From positions 1 to 64,000 of the forward strand of contig CAYOLL010000005.1 in NCBI GenBank assembly GCA_964404765.1: DNA of 64,000 nucleotides, in the 5' to 3' direction. This document shows, one piece after another, positions 1-9,387 of the stretch (positions are counted from its first letter, which is position 1; each line of letters begins with the position of its first letter). This DNA comes from CAYOLL01 sp964404765 [NCBI: uncultured Gemmatimonadota bacterium] (lineage in GTDB: Bacteria; 4572-55). Under the pieces are notes generated by a model. It had not been told where the DNA came from. It saw nothing but the letters and a program-made list of their open reading frames with translations, and ran no database searches. Both the position numbers and the translations under genes were made by a program.

Positions 1-23
1 CATACCGGAATGACACCGACAAA

Positions 24-222
24 AAGTGTTCTAAAGGTCGTTGACTAGTACATAATTTTGTAAATTTTGTAATAGTCAACGACCTGTCGAACACTGTCAT
101 TCCGAAGGAATCTTTTTGCAAGCTTGTACAAACCCCGTTAAAAGATTCCTTCAGAATGACATCCGATCAAAACTGTGGAAGTGTTCAAGAGGTTGTTGAC
201 TAGTACATAATTTTGTAAATTT
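24..222. repeat. Pair of 44-bp direct repeats around an inverted-repeat block
   Basis: Positions 24-67 and 179-222 are near-identical direct repeats (AAGTGTTC, then GGTCGTTGAC or GGTTGTTGAC, then TAGTACATAATTTTGTAAAT). The first copy continues into an inverted repeat whose 12-bp arms are 36-47 and 73-84. The second copy breaks off at 222, right at the start of the first gene. Between the copies lies a TGTCATTC-type inverted repeat (95-161). The arrangement looks like an element inserted next to, or duplicated with, its flank. Confidence 0.75.
95..161. repeat. TGTCATTC-type inverted repeat, copy 1
   Basis: The left arm starts TGTCATTCCGAAGGAATC and the right arm ends GATTCCTTCAGAATGACA, so the two are close reverse complements around a loop of about 30 nt. 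Similar arms occur at 22785-22858 and 37286-37356, and looser ones inside 9544-9688. No obvious target-site duplication flanks this copy. Confidence 0.75.
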
Positions 223-1357
223 GAAAATATTTATGACTGTATTATTGATGATTTTGACCATTGTCTATGCAAGTATGATCCTGGTATTACGGATTGGGCT
301 TAGCCGAATTCATACCCCTTCAATAAATGATGAACCATTTATTTCCGTTATTATTGCCGCCCGCAACGAAGCCGAGAATTTGGACAATCTTTTTACCGCC
401 TTGACACTGCAAACCTATCCAATGGATCGTTTCGAAATTCTTTTGGTCGATGATCGCTCAAATGATGAAACCGCTCAAATTGCTTTCGGCTGGCAAACCG
501 GTCTGCATAACCTGCGCGTTGTGCGGGTTAAGACTGATTATTCAGAATTAGTCGGTAAGAAAAATGCCCTGACGCAAGGCATTATTAAAGCTAAGTATGA
601 GTGGCTTCTTTTCACAGACGCAGATTGCCGGCCTGTTCCCACCTGGATCGAAACCATGAGTCGTCATTTTCAGGATGACATAGACCTGGTTATCGGTCAC
701 GCCTCTTTTGTCCTGCCTCGTCAAAATACACTGCTCGCACGCTTAAGGCAAGTGGAGCGTTTGGCTATGAGCGCTATTTATGCCGGAGGAGCCGGACTAA
801 ATTTAGGAATTGGCGCAACCGGTCGAAATTTAGCATACCGTAAATCTCTGTTTGAAAGAGTCAATGGCTTTGAGGGGATTGGTCAAATTCGTTCCGGAGA
901 CGACGACCTCTATGTTCAAAAATCGACACGGGTCGGGGGGGCGCGTCTGGCATTTGATTTAACCGCGGCAAGCCGTGTCTGGACGGACTCGCCGCCGACA
1001 TTGGCCGGAATGAAAGAGCAGGAAAAGCGCCGATTTTCCAAGATTGGCATATACCCCGGCTGGCTTTTAAGCGCCTGTGCCATTGCTGCGACCTATTTAA
1101 TTGTTTTATCGGGGATGACTTTATATCTAATAAAAGACCCTAACTACCTATGGTTTATTGTGTTAAGTATTGTTGCAAAATTAGCGGCTGACTGGACTTT
1201 ATTACAAGCGGCGGCCACTCGGCTTGAGGAACGTCTATCCGCCGGTATTTTTTTGTTGACGGAAGCGCTGCACCCATTGTATTTGCTGGTTTTTGCAGGC
1301 CTTGGCCAATTAACGCATTATACTTGGAAAGACACTTCGAAAACAATTCTGGTATGA
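221..1357 (+). CDS. Membrane-anchored family 2 glycosyltransferase
   Basis: Likely transfers a sugar from a nucleotide-sugar donor to a lipid or polysaccharide acceptor at the inner membrane. It has one N-terminal membrane segment (about residues 5-25), then a GT-A fold opening with FISVIIAARNEAENL. The nucleotide-binding motif LLVDDRSNDET and the DxD-like LLFTDADCRP follow, then GDDDLYVQK, which resembles the acceptor-site ED motif. Two or three hydrophobic segments end the protein after about residue 285. The start may be the TTG at 221 or the ATG at 233. Neither has a strong ribosome-binding site, and the TTG lies inside a direct repeat, so the ATG is at least as likely. The gene stands alone, so its substrate cannot be inferred. 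Confidence 0.85.
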   Translation: MKIFMTVLLMILTIVYASMILVLRIGLSRIHTPSINDEPFISVIIAARNEAENLDNLFTALTLQTYPMDRFEILLVDDRSNDETAQIAFGWQTGLHNLRVVRVKTDYSELVGKKNALTQGIIKAKYEWLLFTDADCRPVPTWIETMSRHFQDDIDLVIGHASFVLPRQNTLLARLRQVERLAMSAIYAGGAGLNLGIGATGRNLAYRKSLFERVNGFEGIGQIRSGDDDLYVQKSTRVGGARLAFDLTAASRVWTDSPPTLAGMKEQEKRRFSKIGIYPGWLLSACAIAATYLIVLSGMTLYLIKDPNYLWFIVLSIVAKLAADWTLLQAAATRLEERLSAGIFLLTEALHPLYLLVFAGLGQLTHYTWKDTSKTILV

Positions 1358-1713
1358 ATATTGCCTATAATCTTTAGAGAACAAGCTTAAGCGGCGCTTG
1401 TCGCTTGTCGATAGTGGACGTCAGCGAGCGCTGATGTATCTTGATCAATTAAGAAACCATTTGATATGCTCATAAAAATTTCTTGACAATGTTTTAAGGT
1501 TATGATACTTTTTGAGGTCTTTTTAACCGATCATTTAGATCATAATCATAAAAACGTCGTTTTTGAGGCAAATAATTAAACCGGATGAACTTTGAGAGGA
1601 GAAGGAGGTGACGGTACACAAGGAAATTTTTAGTATAATCGCTCACGAAGGAGTGATGCTGATTTTAACAGTTTTAATCGTCTTTCCACAACTCTACGCT
1701 TTTGGGAGGAAAC
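1358..1713. other. Intergenic leader of the TonB-receptor gene
   Basis: This 356-bp gap holds a sigma70-type promoter (1483-1511) and a possible 42-codon leader ORF (1608-1736). The stretch from 1380 to 1440 carries a GC-rich segment with the short inverted words GGCGCTTGTCGC and GTCAGCGAGCGCTGA, of no recognised function. Confidence 0.5.
1483..1511 (+). promoter_or_regulatory. Predicted sigma70-type promoter
   Basis: TTGACA at 1483-1488, 17 nt, then TACTTT at 1506-1511. An alternative GATACT at 1504 gives a 15-nt spacer. It would leave a transcript leader of about 200 nt before the TonB-receptor gene. Confidence 0.5.
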
Positions 1714-1736
1714 ATGAGTGTGAGTCGCTTGCTTAA
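1608..1736 (+). CDS. Possible 42-codon leader peptide
   Basis: A GTG start at 1608 lies 7 nt after AGAGGA, a good Shine-Dalgarno site. The predicted 42-residue product has a hydrophobic middle (VMLILTVLIVFPQLYAF) and a charged tail. It ends in TAA at 1734-1736, 23 nt inside the TonB-receptor gene, so its translation could be coupled to that gene. An internal ATG at 1656 would give 26 residues. I recognise no homologue. The evidence is only the start signal, the hydrophobic pattern and the overlap, and it may be a chance reading frame. Confidence 0.25.
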   Translation: MTVHKEIFSIIAHEGVMLILTVLIVFPQLYAFGRKHECESLA

Positions 1737-4700
1737 AAAAATAAGCGCAATGATCGGGCTGGTTTCATTGAGCCTGTTAATTGCACTGCCGGCTATGGCC
1801 GGTATTACCGGAAAGATTTCCGGGAAAGTAATTGATAAAAGTTCAAAAGACGGTCTACCTGGCGTTTCCGTGCGGCTTGATGGCACGACAATGGGCGCAA
1901 TGACCGATTTAGAGGGTCGTTATTCGATTAATAATATCCGACCGGGCGAATATACCTTGAAGGTAAGCAGCGTCGGTTATAAGACAATTCAGATTGGTAA
2001 TGTACATGTGACGGCTGACTTGACGACCAAGCATGACTTAGTCATGGAAGAAACCATCCTTGAAGGTGAAACGGTCGTTATTACCGGACAGCGCGATTTG
2101 GTTCAAAAGGATCAAACCGCCACTGTGCGCGTGGCCAGCGCGGAAGAAATTGAAAACTTGCCGGTGCGCGATTACAAGTCCGTCGTCGGCACTTCCGCCG
2201 GCGTTGTGGCGTTTGAATCCAACGGCGCAGCCAATAACGGCCGCGGCGGCACAGCGACCACCGCTTCCAACCTGCCTACGCTGAATGTGCGCGGCGGACG
2301 CTCCAATCAAGTCGCTTTTATCGTTGATGGCGCGTCGGTGCAAGATCCGATCACCGGTAACACGACGGTGTCCATCGCCCCGGATGCGATTGGTGAAATC
2401 GTAATTATGACCGGCGGTTTTAACGCCGAATACGGTCGTATTATGTCCGGTGCGGTCAACGTGACCACCAAGCGCGGCCAGAAAGCCTATCATGGCAAGG
2501 TCGGCGCACTCACGGACAATCTTGGGCTGGGTTCCGAGCCGCAGGATTACAACATCTATGATCTGTCCTTTAGCGGTCCGTTAATCCCCGGCAATGACAA
2601 AATTAACTTCTTTTTCTCCGGCAGCCGGACCTGGCAGGGTAACCGTACGCCGCGCGCCAATATCGCAACCGATATCTATGATATTGTCGCTAATACCGAG
2701 ACTGTCACGCTGCCGAATGGTACCGAAATTGTAGGTTATTCGCAAAAATTCGGCGATAACATCGACAAGCTAAGCAACGGCGTTTTGGCTAACAATGAAA
2801 CATCCAGTTGGTCCTGGAGCGGCAAGTTTGGTTTTGATATGGCCGATAACGTCAAGCTGGATGTAAGTTTCCTGGGTTCGAGCGACAACTTTCATTCTTT
2901 CACCAACACCTATGTATTTAACAGCAACCATAATACCTACTTCGAAGACCGCAATTCGGCGGTTAACGCCAAGCTGACCTATCAGGCCAGCAAGAAAACC
3001 TTTGTGACGGTTGGCGGAAACTATTTTGCTACCGAGCGGTTTACCGGCGACGGTGTGCATAAGCGGGATCTACGGGCATACGGACGGCCAGGCGGCATCT
3101 ATCTATTCGATCAAACCCAAATGTTTGTAAGCTGGGATGATATTAATGGCGCCACGGACAAGACCTACAAGAACCGGGGTTGGAATCAAGCGTCCTGGGG
3201 CGCGGAAGCAGCCACGTGGGATTCGGTTACCTTTGTGGATGACGGCGACGAGAGTTATGTTTACGACGACTATTTCCTGCGCAGTTCGTCCTATGTCGGC
3301 ATGGATGTTGACGTAACCAGTCAGGTTCATGAAGATCACGAAGTAAAGTTCGGTTTTGATGTCCAACGCCACGAATTACGTTATTTTGACAATGTGTTCC
3401 CGACACGCTCCGCTGCCCAATACGTGACGGAGAGCTATGAAAAGGGAAATCAGGATGTTGATCAATATGGTTATCGCTACGATCCGATCAGCAATAAAGT
3501 TGTCGAGGACGATGATCCGACCGGTAACGGTGTAGACGGCCCCAAGAAGCCGACGACATTGGCCTTTTATCTGCAAGATAAATTTGAGTATGAAGGCTTG
3601 GTGCTGAATTTCGGTATGCGTTATGATTACGTTGACCCGAAAACCAAGCGGCTTAAATATGCGGAAAATCCGTTGAGCGGTTGCGATCCCGAACCGTTTT
3701 CGGATGATGATCGGACGATCCCGAATCCGCGCTATGATCCAGCTTGCGAAGGTCACAGCAACAGCAAATTAGAAAGCGATGAGTTAGTGGCTTCCAAGGC
3801 ACAGACGGCTTTTAGTCCGCGTTTGGGCATTGGCTTTCCAGTAACGGATCGGACTGTTTTTCATGCCAGTTACGGCTGGTTTTATCAGCAGCCCAATTTG
3901 TTCGACATGTACGTCAGCTATCGCTACCTGGAGTATATGATTACGGATGGCGGTTATTTCAATTCCTTCGGCAATCCCAATCTTAACTGGGAAAAAACAA
4001 TTGCTTATGAAGTCGGCTTGAGCCAGCAATTGAGTGAAACATCGGCTTTGGAAGTCACGGCTTATTATAAGACGATCGAAGACCTTGTTCAAGTGCGTCA
4101 GGTCCGTTCCACACCTTCGGGCCACGCTTCCTATCGTAATTCGGATTTTGGCACGGTTAAAGGCTTTGACTTCAGCTACTTTAGCCAGCGCCTGAATAAC
4201 CTGCAAATGAATCTGTCCTATTCGTTATCCTGGGCGGCCGGCACGGGTTCGGGCTCCAACTCGACGCGTAACATTGCCTGGACCGGCGAAGAGCCGCCAC
4301 GCACCACGGCCGCGCTGGATTTTGATCAACGGCACAAGGCTACTTTTAGTTTGGACTACCGCTATAAGGCCGATGCCCCGGTGGCGTTGTTGAACAACTT
4401 TGGGGTCAACGTACTGGGCAGCTTTGCCAGCGGCACTCCCTATACACCGCAAAAGCCTTATAACGAGGCCACTTTGGGCAGTGCGCAAACGGAACCGGCC
4501 GGCCCCATCAACTCGCGTTACATGTCGGGTGTTTTCCGCATGGATTTAAAGGCCAACAAATCCTTTAAACTGGGTGGCCTGGATATGAACGTCTATGTCT
4601 GGGTTCTGAATCTGCTGGATCGCAATAACGCGACCGATGCCTGGGAAGCCAGCGGTGATCCGCAATCAACCGGCTTTTTAAACACCGACCTTGGTCGGGC

Positions 4701-4842
4701 TGCCGTGAACGACCCGGCAGTGGCTAACCCGCACGATTCCTCCGGCTTGACCGCGACCCAAAAGTATATATTGGCGGAGCATCATCCGTCCAACTATGAT
4801 GTGCCGCGGTTGGTTCGTTTTGGTGTGGATTTGAATTTCTAA
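1714..4842 (+). CDS. TonB-dependent outer-membrane receptor with carboxypeptidase-regulatory domain
   Basis: A 1042-residue outer-membrane transporter of the SusC/RagA-like type, which would take up a ligand with energy from TonB-ExbB-ExbD. Residues 1-30 are a signal peptide ending ALPAMAG. Residues about 35-115 form a carboxypeptidase-regulatory-like beta-sandwich (ISGKVIDKSSKDGLPGVSV). A plug domain follows (about 135-245: NLPTLNVRGGRSNQVAFIVD, then a GGFNAEYG motif), then a long beta-barrel rich in aromatic, Asp and Asn residues, ending RFGVDLNF with a terminal Phe. The ATG at 1714 is chosen over the TTG at 1702 because GGGAGG lies just upstream of it. No SusD-type lipoprotein follows. Instead a large secreted protein and a PorV-like protein come next, so the ligand is unknown. 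Confidence 0.9.
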   Translation: MSVSRLLKKISAMIGLVSLSLLIALPAMAGITGKISGKVIDKSSKDGLPGVSVRLDGTTMGAMTDLEGRYSINNIRPGEYTLKVSSVGYKTIQIGNVHVTADLTTKHDLVMEETILEGETVVITGQRDLVQKDQTATVRVASAEEIENLPVRDYKSVVGTSAGVVAFESNGAANNGRGGTATTASNLPTLNVRGGRSNQVAFIVDGASVQDPITGNTTVSIAPDAIGEIVIMTGGFNAEYGRIMSGAVNVTTKRGQKAYHGKVGALTDNLGLGSEPQDYNIYDLSFSGPLIPGNDKINFFFSGSRTWQGNRTPRANIATDIYDIVANTETVTLPNGTEIVGYSQKFGDNIDKLSNGVLANNETSSWSWSGKFGFDMADNVKLDVSFLGSSDNFHSFTNTYVFNSNHNTYFEDRNSAVNAKLTYQASKKTFVTVGGNYFATERFTGDGVHKRDLRAYGRPGGIYLFDQTQMFVSWDDINGATDKTYKNRGWNQASWGAEAATWDSVTFVDDGDESYVYDDYFLRSSSYVGMDVDVTSQVHEDHEVKFGFDVQRHELRYFDNVFPTRSAAQYVTESYEKGNQDVDQYGYRYDPISNKVVEDDDPTGNGVDGPKKPTTLAFYLQDKFEYEGLVLNFGMRYDYVDPKTKRLKYAENPLSGCDPEPFSDDDRTIPNPRYDPACEGHSNSKLESDELVASKAQTAFSPRLGIGFPVTDRTVFHASYGWFYQQPNLFDMYVSYRYLEYMITDGGYFNSFGNPNLNWEKTIAYEVGLSQQLSETSALEVTAYYKTIEDLVQVRQVRSTPSGHASYRNSDFGTVKGFDFSYFSQRLNNLQMNLSYSLSWAAGTGSGSNSTRNIAWTGEEPPRTTAALDFDQRHKATFSLDYRYKADAPVALLNNFGVNVLGSFASGTPYTPQKPYNEATLGSAQTEPAGPINSRYMSGVFRMDLKANKSFKLGGLDMNVYVWVLNLLDRNNATDAWEASGDPQSTGFLNTDLGRAAVNDPAVANPHDSSGLTATQKYILAEHHPSNYDVPRLVRFGVDLNF

Positions 4843-4856
4843 ATAGAATATGGGAC

Positions 4857-4889
4857 AAACCCTAAGGGTTTCTAAAACCCTTAGGGTTT
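4857..4889. terminator. Perfect hairpin between receptor and secreted-protein gene
   Basis: The 14-bp arms AAACCCTAAGGGTT (4857-4870) and its complement (4876-4889) are separated by a 5-nt loop. Only a short TTTA follows, so it could be a weak terminator or an mRNA-stabilising stem that tunes expression within an operon. The next gene begins 28 nt later. Confidence 0.5.
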
Positions 4890-4917
4890 ATTACTCACGC
4901 ATTAACGGAGGTTGGAG

Positions 4918-7900
4918 ATGAAATACCTTGCTTCAGTTGCGCTTATTCTGTTGAGCGTAAGCCTGGCCTTTGCCCGGCCGGACGGCTGGTCTAACGGCCA
5001 CAAGGCCACGCCATTCGATCAGGACATCAATACGCAGATTGATGTCAATTCCATTTGCATGTTTGTACAAAACACAGGCTCGTTTGGCCGGGATGATGGC
5101 AATGGCGGCAATGCCGGCCTTTTCTTTCCGTGTGGACAAACCAATACCATTGTTTATGCCGCAGGCTTATGGATGGGCGGCATGATCGACGACGAGTTGC
5201 ACACGACCGTGGCCGAGTTTTCTTACGATTATACGCCCGGCCAGTATTTGAACGGTACGTTTAAAGATGGTTCGGAAGACCCGGCTTATAAGGTTTATAA
5301 GATTAACAAAGGGGATACCGACGCCTCGAATCCTGACTATCGAAATTGGCCGGCCAGCCAGGGTGCGCCGATGGAGAACGGTGAACCCAAAGTGTTTGGC
5401 GACCAAACGCTGTTTGCCGTTTATGGCGATGATGGCCCGAATCATAGTAACGCGCTCAGCACCAGCCGCGGTTTAGGCATTGAAGTCCAGCATACGACGT
5501 TTGCGTACAATCGCGCCGATCCGCTGGGCAAATGCGTTTTCTTTAAACTGCTGCTGGTAAACAAGGGCGGCCACCACATCAAAGACGCCTATCTTTCGAT
5601 CTGGAGTGATCCGGATCTTGGCGGCGCCGGCGATGATTTGGTCGGCTGCGATAAAGATTTGAGTTTGGGCTTCTGTTACAATGCGACCAACGCCGATACG
5701 CAATACGGCTCGGCCCCGCCGTCGGTCGGGTATGACTTCTTCCAGGGACCGCTGGTACCGTCCCCGGGTGACGTTGCTATCTTGCCGGGCGGGCGTGAAT
5801 TCCCTGACATGAAAGTGTTGGGGATGAACTCGTTTAATTTGTACCCCAACGGCGTTGGTCCGCAAAATCCGGATGGCGCGTACTGCTATATGCAAGGCCG
5901 GAACGGCCAAATAGCCACTTGCCCGGAAACGATCGATCCAGTCACCGGTTTGGCGACCAGCTATTCCGCAAGCGGCGACCCGGTTAAAGGCAGAGGCTGG
6001 GTAGATTCAAACCCGGGTGACCGCCGTTTAATGTTATCCACCGGTCCGTGTGATTTTGATCCTTTTGTGGATGAAAATGGTAATGGCATCGCCGATTTAG
6101 GCGAGCCTGGTGTGCAGGAAATTGTGGCCGCCATTGTTGTAGGAGATGGCCCGGATCGCTTGACCAGCATCAGCCTGCTGCGCTATCACGATCGCTTTGC
6201 CCAAGACGCCTTTAACAATAACTTTGTCGTGCCCAGCCCGCCGGCCACGCCGCAAGTCACGGTCGTACCGGGTGACCAGGAGATCGTGCTGTACTGGGGC
6301 GATGAATCGGAAGCGGATGACGGTGTTAATCCGTATAAGTTTGAAGGCTACAATGTTTACCAGATTGATCGCATCGGCGGAAATGCAAACACAAAGCTGA
6401 TCGCCAGCTTTGATGTGCGTAACGACGTAACCACGATTCTGGAAGATGTTTTTGATCCGGCGTCACAACAGGTGGAAACAAGAATCACCCGGCGTGGCAG
6501 CGATTCCGGCATTCAACGCTCCTTTCATATAACGCAGGATGAAATTCGCGGACTTAGCCTTTATAATCAATCCACTTATTATTTTGCGGTTTCGGCCTAT
6601 TCGTATAATCCTACGGAAGGCGTGCTGATCAAAACGTTGGAAAGTAGCCCCAAAATTCTTGAAAGCCTTAACCCGCAAACCGGCATTATGGAGCCGGGAA
6701 TTTCGCCCTACAAACCGGTTGCCGGCGATGCGTTCCATGCGGAATACGGCGAAGGCTTGGAAGTTGACCATACCGGCGTCAGCGATGGCGCGGTGGAAGC
6801 AGAGGTTATTGATCCAAGCGCTTTAACCGGCGATGACTATAAAGTAAGTTTTAGAAACGTTACCGGTGATGACGGCAACATCTGCGGCTTTGATGAAGCC
6901 GATCACGATGAAGACGGGCAGCCGGATCATATTGCGATTGAGGCTTGCACTGTGTGGGATCTGAAAACCACCGGCGGGCGCACCGTATTGCACGATCAAC
7001 TCCAGTTGGCCAATACCAACACCAGCGATTTACCGATCACCGAGGGTTTTATCACCAAAGTGGCCGGTCCGTTGCCCGGTATCAAGCGTTGCGATGTATT
7101 CGACTGCCCGGATGACAATACTACCTGGGGCTGGGACATCCCGAAAGGAACGCGTCGTTTCACGTTTGCCAGCGCCGATATGTCCGGCTTTGGCGTTTTT
7201 GAAGGTTTTCAACATGCCATCGGTTGGTCGACCTCGCCGTGTATGTTTGGTGGCGGTTGTGGGGAGCCGACAGTTCCGGCCAGCAACATCAAACAAGTCA
7301 AGTTAGTTTTGGCAACGGTGGCGGATGGCGCGGTGTCTTGGAACCCGACTTTTGATGTTAATGACCCCAATGTTTCCTACGCCTATCGCTATTTGCGCGG
7401 CGCGAATGCTGCTCCGGCCAAGCCGGAGTTTGCGCCCTTTTTCGTCAACAAGACGGCTGGTTACGCTTATCAGGATTATGTCAAGAGCGTACCGTTAGCC
7501 GCGTATGATATGGACGTAACTCCGCCGCGCCGTTTGGCTTTGGCCTTTATGGAAAATAACAACGTCAATGGTCTGGTGGACGGCAAGTATTGGCCGCGAA
7601 GCAGCGCCGACGCCATTGAAAACACGGCGACCCGTGAATGGCTGTTTATCCTGAATGCGGACTATACGGATACGCCGAATGCAGCGCTCAACTACACCGG
7701 CCAATTGCTGACCAACAGCGTGATTCCGGTTATGTACTGGTGCGGTTGGAACCGTCGTGGCCCGGCGCCATTCTCGCCCGGAGGTACGGGTGCTGATGAG
7801 TTTTTGATTAATCCAAGCCGTATCAATACGACCAGCGATGTGTTTGCTTTTACAACGCCGGAACCGACCCGAAACGATGAGGCGTTGGGCAAAGAAGCGC

Positions 7901-8214
7901 TGAAGAACATCAAGGTCGTGCCCAACCCGTACTTTGCCAAATCAGTCTATGATAAGGATAATCTCCAGCGTGTCATTAAGTTCACGAATTTGCCGCGTAC
8001 CTGCACGATCCGCATCTTCAATCTGGCCGGAGACCTGGTGCGCACGATGGACAAGACGGATACGGAATTGCCTTACTACGACTGGGATCTGTGGAACCAT
8101 ACCGGCATTCCGATCGCCAGCGGTGTTTATATCTGGCATGTGGAGTCGGAGTACGGCGAGCAGACAGGTAAAATGGCTGTCTTTCCTGAACAAGAACGCC
8201 TGGACACGTATTGA
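4918..8214 (+). CDS. Large secreted protein with fibronectin-like and FlgD-like C-terminal domains
   Basis: Function unknown. A signal peptide (about residues 1-20, ending SLAFA) directs export. The N-terminal 430 residues contain many Asp, Asn and Gly turns but no motif I can name. A fibronectin-type-III-like segment lies around 440-550 (ATPQVTVVPGDQEIVLYW). The last 110 residues (IKVVPNPYFAKSVYD, then IRIFNLAGDLVRTM, then GVYIWHVES) resemble the FlgD-Ig-like or Por-secretion C-terminal domain. The family's usual NPFNPST is replaced by NPYFAKS, and the tail carries an extra acidic stretch. The ATG at 4918 has GGAGG six bases upstream and is preferred to the TTG at 4912. Its place between a TonB receptor and a PorV-like protein suggests a surface partner of one or both. 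Confidence 0.8.
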   Translation: MKYLASVALILLSVSLAFARPDGWSNGHKATPFDQDINTQIDVNSICMFVQNTGSFGRDDGNGGNAGLFFPCGQTNTIVYAAGLWMGGMIDDELHTTVAEFSYDYTPGQYLNGTFKDGSEDPAYKVYKINKGDTDASNPDYRNWPASQGAPMENGEPKVFGDQTLFAVYGDDGPNHSNALSTSRGLGIEVQHTTFAYNRADPLGKCVFFKLLLVNKGGHHIKDAYLSIWSDPDLGGAGDDLVGCDKDLSLGFCYNATNADTQYGSAPPSVGYDFFQGPLVPSPGDVAILPGGREFPDMKVLGMNSFNLYPNGVGPQNPDGAYCYMQGRNGQIATCPETIDPVTGLATSYSASGDPVKGRGWVDSNPGDRRLMLSTGPCDFDPFVDENGNGIADLGEPGVQEIVAAIVVGDGPDRLTSISLLRYHDRFAQDAFNNNFVVPSPPATPQVTVVPGDQEIVLYWGDESEADDGVNPYKFEGYNVYQIDRIGGNANTKLIASFDVRNDVTTILEDVFDPASQQVETRITRRGSDSGIQRSFHITQDEIRGLSLYNQSTYYFAVSAYSYNPTEGVLIKTLESSPKILESLNPQTGIMEPGISPYKPVAGDAFHAEYGEGLEVDHTGVSDGAVEAEVIDPSALTGDDYKVSFRNVTGDDGNICGFDEADHDEDGQPDHIAIEACTVWDLKTTGGRTVLHDQLQLANTNTSDLPITEGFITKVAGPLPGIKRCDVFDCPDDNTTWGWDIPKGTRRFTFASADMSGFGVFEGFQHAIGWSTSPCMFGGGCGEPTVPASNIKQVKLVLATVADGAVSWNPTFDVNDPNVSYAYRYLRGANAAPAKPEFAPFFVNKTAGYAYQDYVKSVPLAAYDMDVTPPRRLALAFMENNNVNGLVDGKYWPRSSADAIENTATREWLFILNADYTDTPNAALNYTGQLLTNSVIPVMYWCGWNRRGPAPFSPGGTGADEFLINPSRINTTSDVFAFTTPEPTRNDEALGKEALKNIKVVPNPYFAKSVYDKDNLQRVIKFTNLPRTCTIRIFNLAGDLVRTMDKTDTELPYYDWDLWNHTGIPIASGVYIWHVESEYGEQTGKMAVFPEQERLDTY

Positions 8215-8228
8215 TCCTGACATGAACC

Positions 8229-8259
8229 AAACCCCAAGGGTCATAAAACCTTGGGGTTT
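8229..8259. terminator. Hairpin between secreted-protein and PorV-like genes
   Basis: The 11-bp arms AAACCCCAAGG (8229-8239) and CCTTGGGGTTT (8249-8259) form a stem with a 9-nt loop. The sequence style matches the hairpin at 4857-4889 two genes earlier. There is no long T run. Confidence 0.5.
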
Positions 8260-8293
8260 AACCCTAAGCATAGAAATTTGGGAGGTTTGAAAA

Positions 8294-9307
8294 ATGAGAA
8301 AGCAAGTATATGTTTTGGCCATATTAGGCCTGTTTATCTGGGCAGATGCGGCTTTGGCGGATAAGGATCGCGTGGGAACGGCCGGCGCATTGGAGTTGCG
8401 TCTGCCGATCGGCGCGCGTTCGACCGCTTTGGGCGGCGCTGTCCTGGCGGACGTGAAGGGTCCGGAAGCCTTATACTGGAATCCGGCCGGCGCGGCTGGC
8501 GGTGAAGGTTTTGATGTCATGTTCTCGAGTGGTGACTGGTTAGCCGATATGAAGCTGAATTATTTTGCGTTTACAGCCGGCAGCGGTTTCGGGACGGTCG
8601 GCATCAGCGCCAAAGTATTGGATCTCGGCGAGTGGGAACAAACCACGTATGATCAACCGGAGGGCACAGGTTTGATGGTGCGACCCACATTTATCACGCT
8701 GGGTTTAACCTATGCCAAGCAAATGACGGACCGGGTTTCCTTTGGCGGGACCTTCAATTACGTCAACGAGTCGATCATGAACGAGTCGGCCAAAGGTTTT
8801 GCTATGGATTTTGGTTTTCAATACAAAACACCGATGCAAGGTTTGAACTTTGGCGTTCTTTTAAAGTCGATCGGGCCGGATATGAAGTTTTCGGGCTCGG
8901 ATTTTGAATACGCTCAACGGTTGGATGAGTTTGATCCGGACTTCAGAAACGCGTTTCTCCGGTTAACTCCGGCTTCGTTCGAAATTCCGTCCAGCATTTT
9001 GTTCGGCCTTTCATATCAGGCGATGAAATCTGATATGTATGCGCTGAATCTGACGTCGGATGCGCAGCTCAATAACCATTCGGATGAGGAATTCCGTTTT
9101 GGTGGTGAGTTTGCCTACAATGACATGCTGTTTTTACGCGGCGGTTATGTTGGCAGCGGTCAGACCGACTACTTGTTCGGCGGTTCATTTGGAGCAGGCG
9201 TTAAGCTCAACTTGGGTGGTTCACCGATTAATATTGACTATTCCTATGTTCCGATTACCAACTATTTTGACAACCAAAACTGGTTTAGCGTCAAAATGGG
9301 TTTCTAA
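8294..9307 (+). CDS. PorV/PorQ-family outer-membrane protein
   Basis: A 337-residue protein with a signal peptide (cleavage near ADAALA) and the hallmark N-terminal segment LRLPIGARSTALGGA, then EALYWNPAGAA, shared by PorV/PorQ-type FadL-like barrels. The rest alternates in the manner of beta-strands and ends NWFSVKMGF with a terminal Phe. In characterised type 9 secretion systems PorV shuttles cargo after it crosses the outer membrane. In lineages without a proven T9SS these proteins are widespread and of unknown role. GGGAGG precedes the ATG. It is the third gene of the receptor, secreted protein and PorV set. Confidence 0.85.
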   Translation: MRKQVYVLAILGLFIWADAALADKDRVGTAGALELRLPIGARSTALGGAVLADVKGPEALYWNPAGAAGGEGFDVMFSSGDWLADMKLNYFAFTAGSGFGTVGISAKVLDLGEWEQTTYDQPEGTGLMVRPTFITLGLTYAKQMTDRVSFGGTFNYVNESIMNESAKGFAMDFGFQYKTPMQGLNFGVLLKSIGPDMKFSGSDFEYAQRLDEFDPDFRNAFLRLTPASFEIPSSILFGLSYQAMKSDMYALNLTSDAQLNNHSDEEFRFGGEFAYNDMLFLRGGYVGSGQTDYLFGGSFGAGVKLNLGGSPINIDYSYVPITNYFDNQNWFSVKMGF

Positions 9308-9339
9308 CCACTTGCGTTAAGCTTGTTTTGTTTTAAGAA

Positions 9340-9382
9340 AGTGGGAGGCTCGGCACGTAGCACGCCGGCCTCCCATTTTGCA
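9340..9382 (+). terminator. Rho-independent-like terminator after the PorV-like gene
   Basis: The stem TGGGAGG..CGGC / GCCG..CCTCCCA is followed by ATTTTGCATTTT. It lies 33 nt after the stop codon and closes the three-gene envelope set. Confidence 0.7.
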
Positions 9383-9387
9383 TTTTA

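Noticed and set aside
2038-2493. Antisense reading frame inside the TonB-receptor gene
   Set aside because: It is a codon-bias shadow. The plus-strand protein has clear domains and this frame has none. Similar antisense frames in other genes were left out for the same reason.
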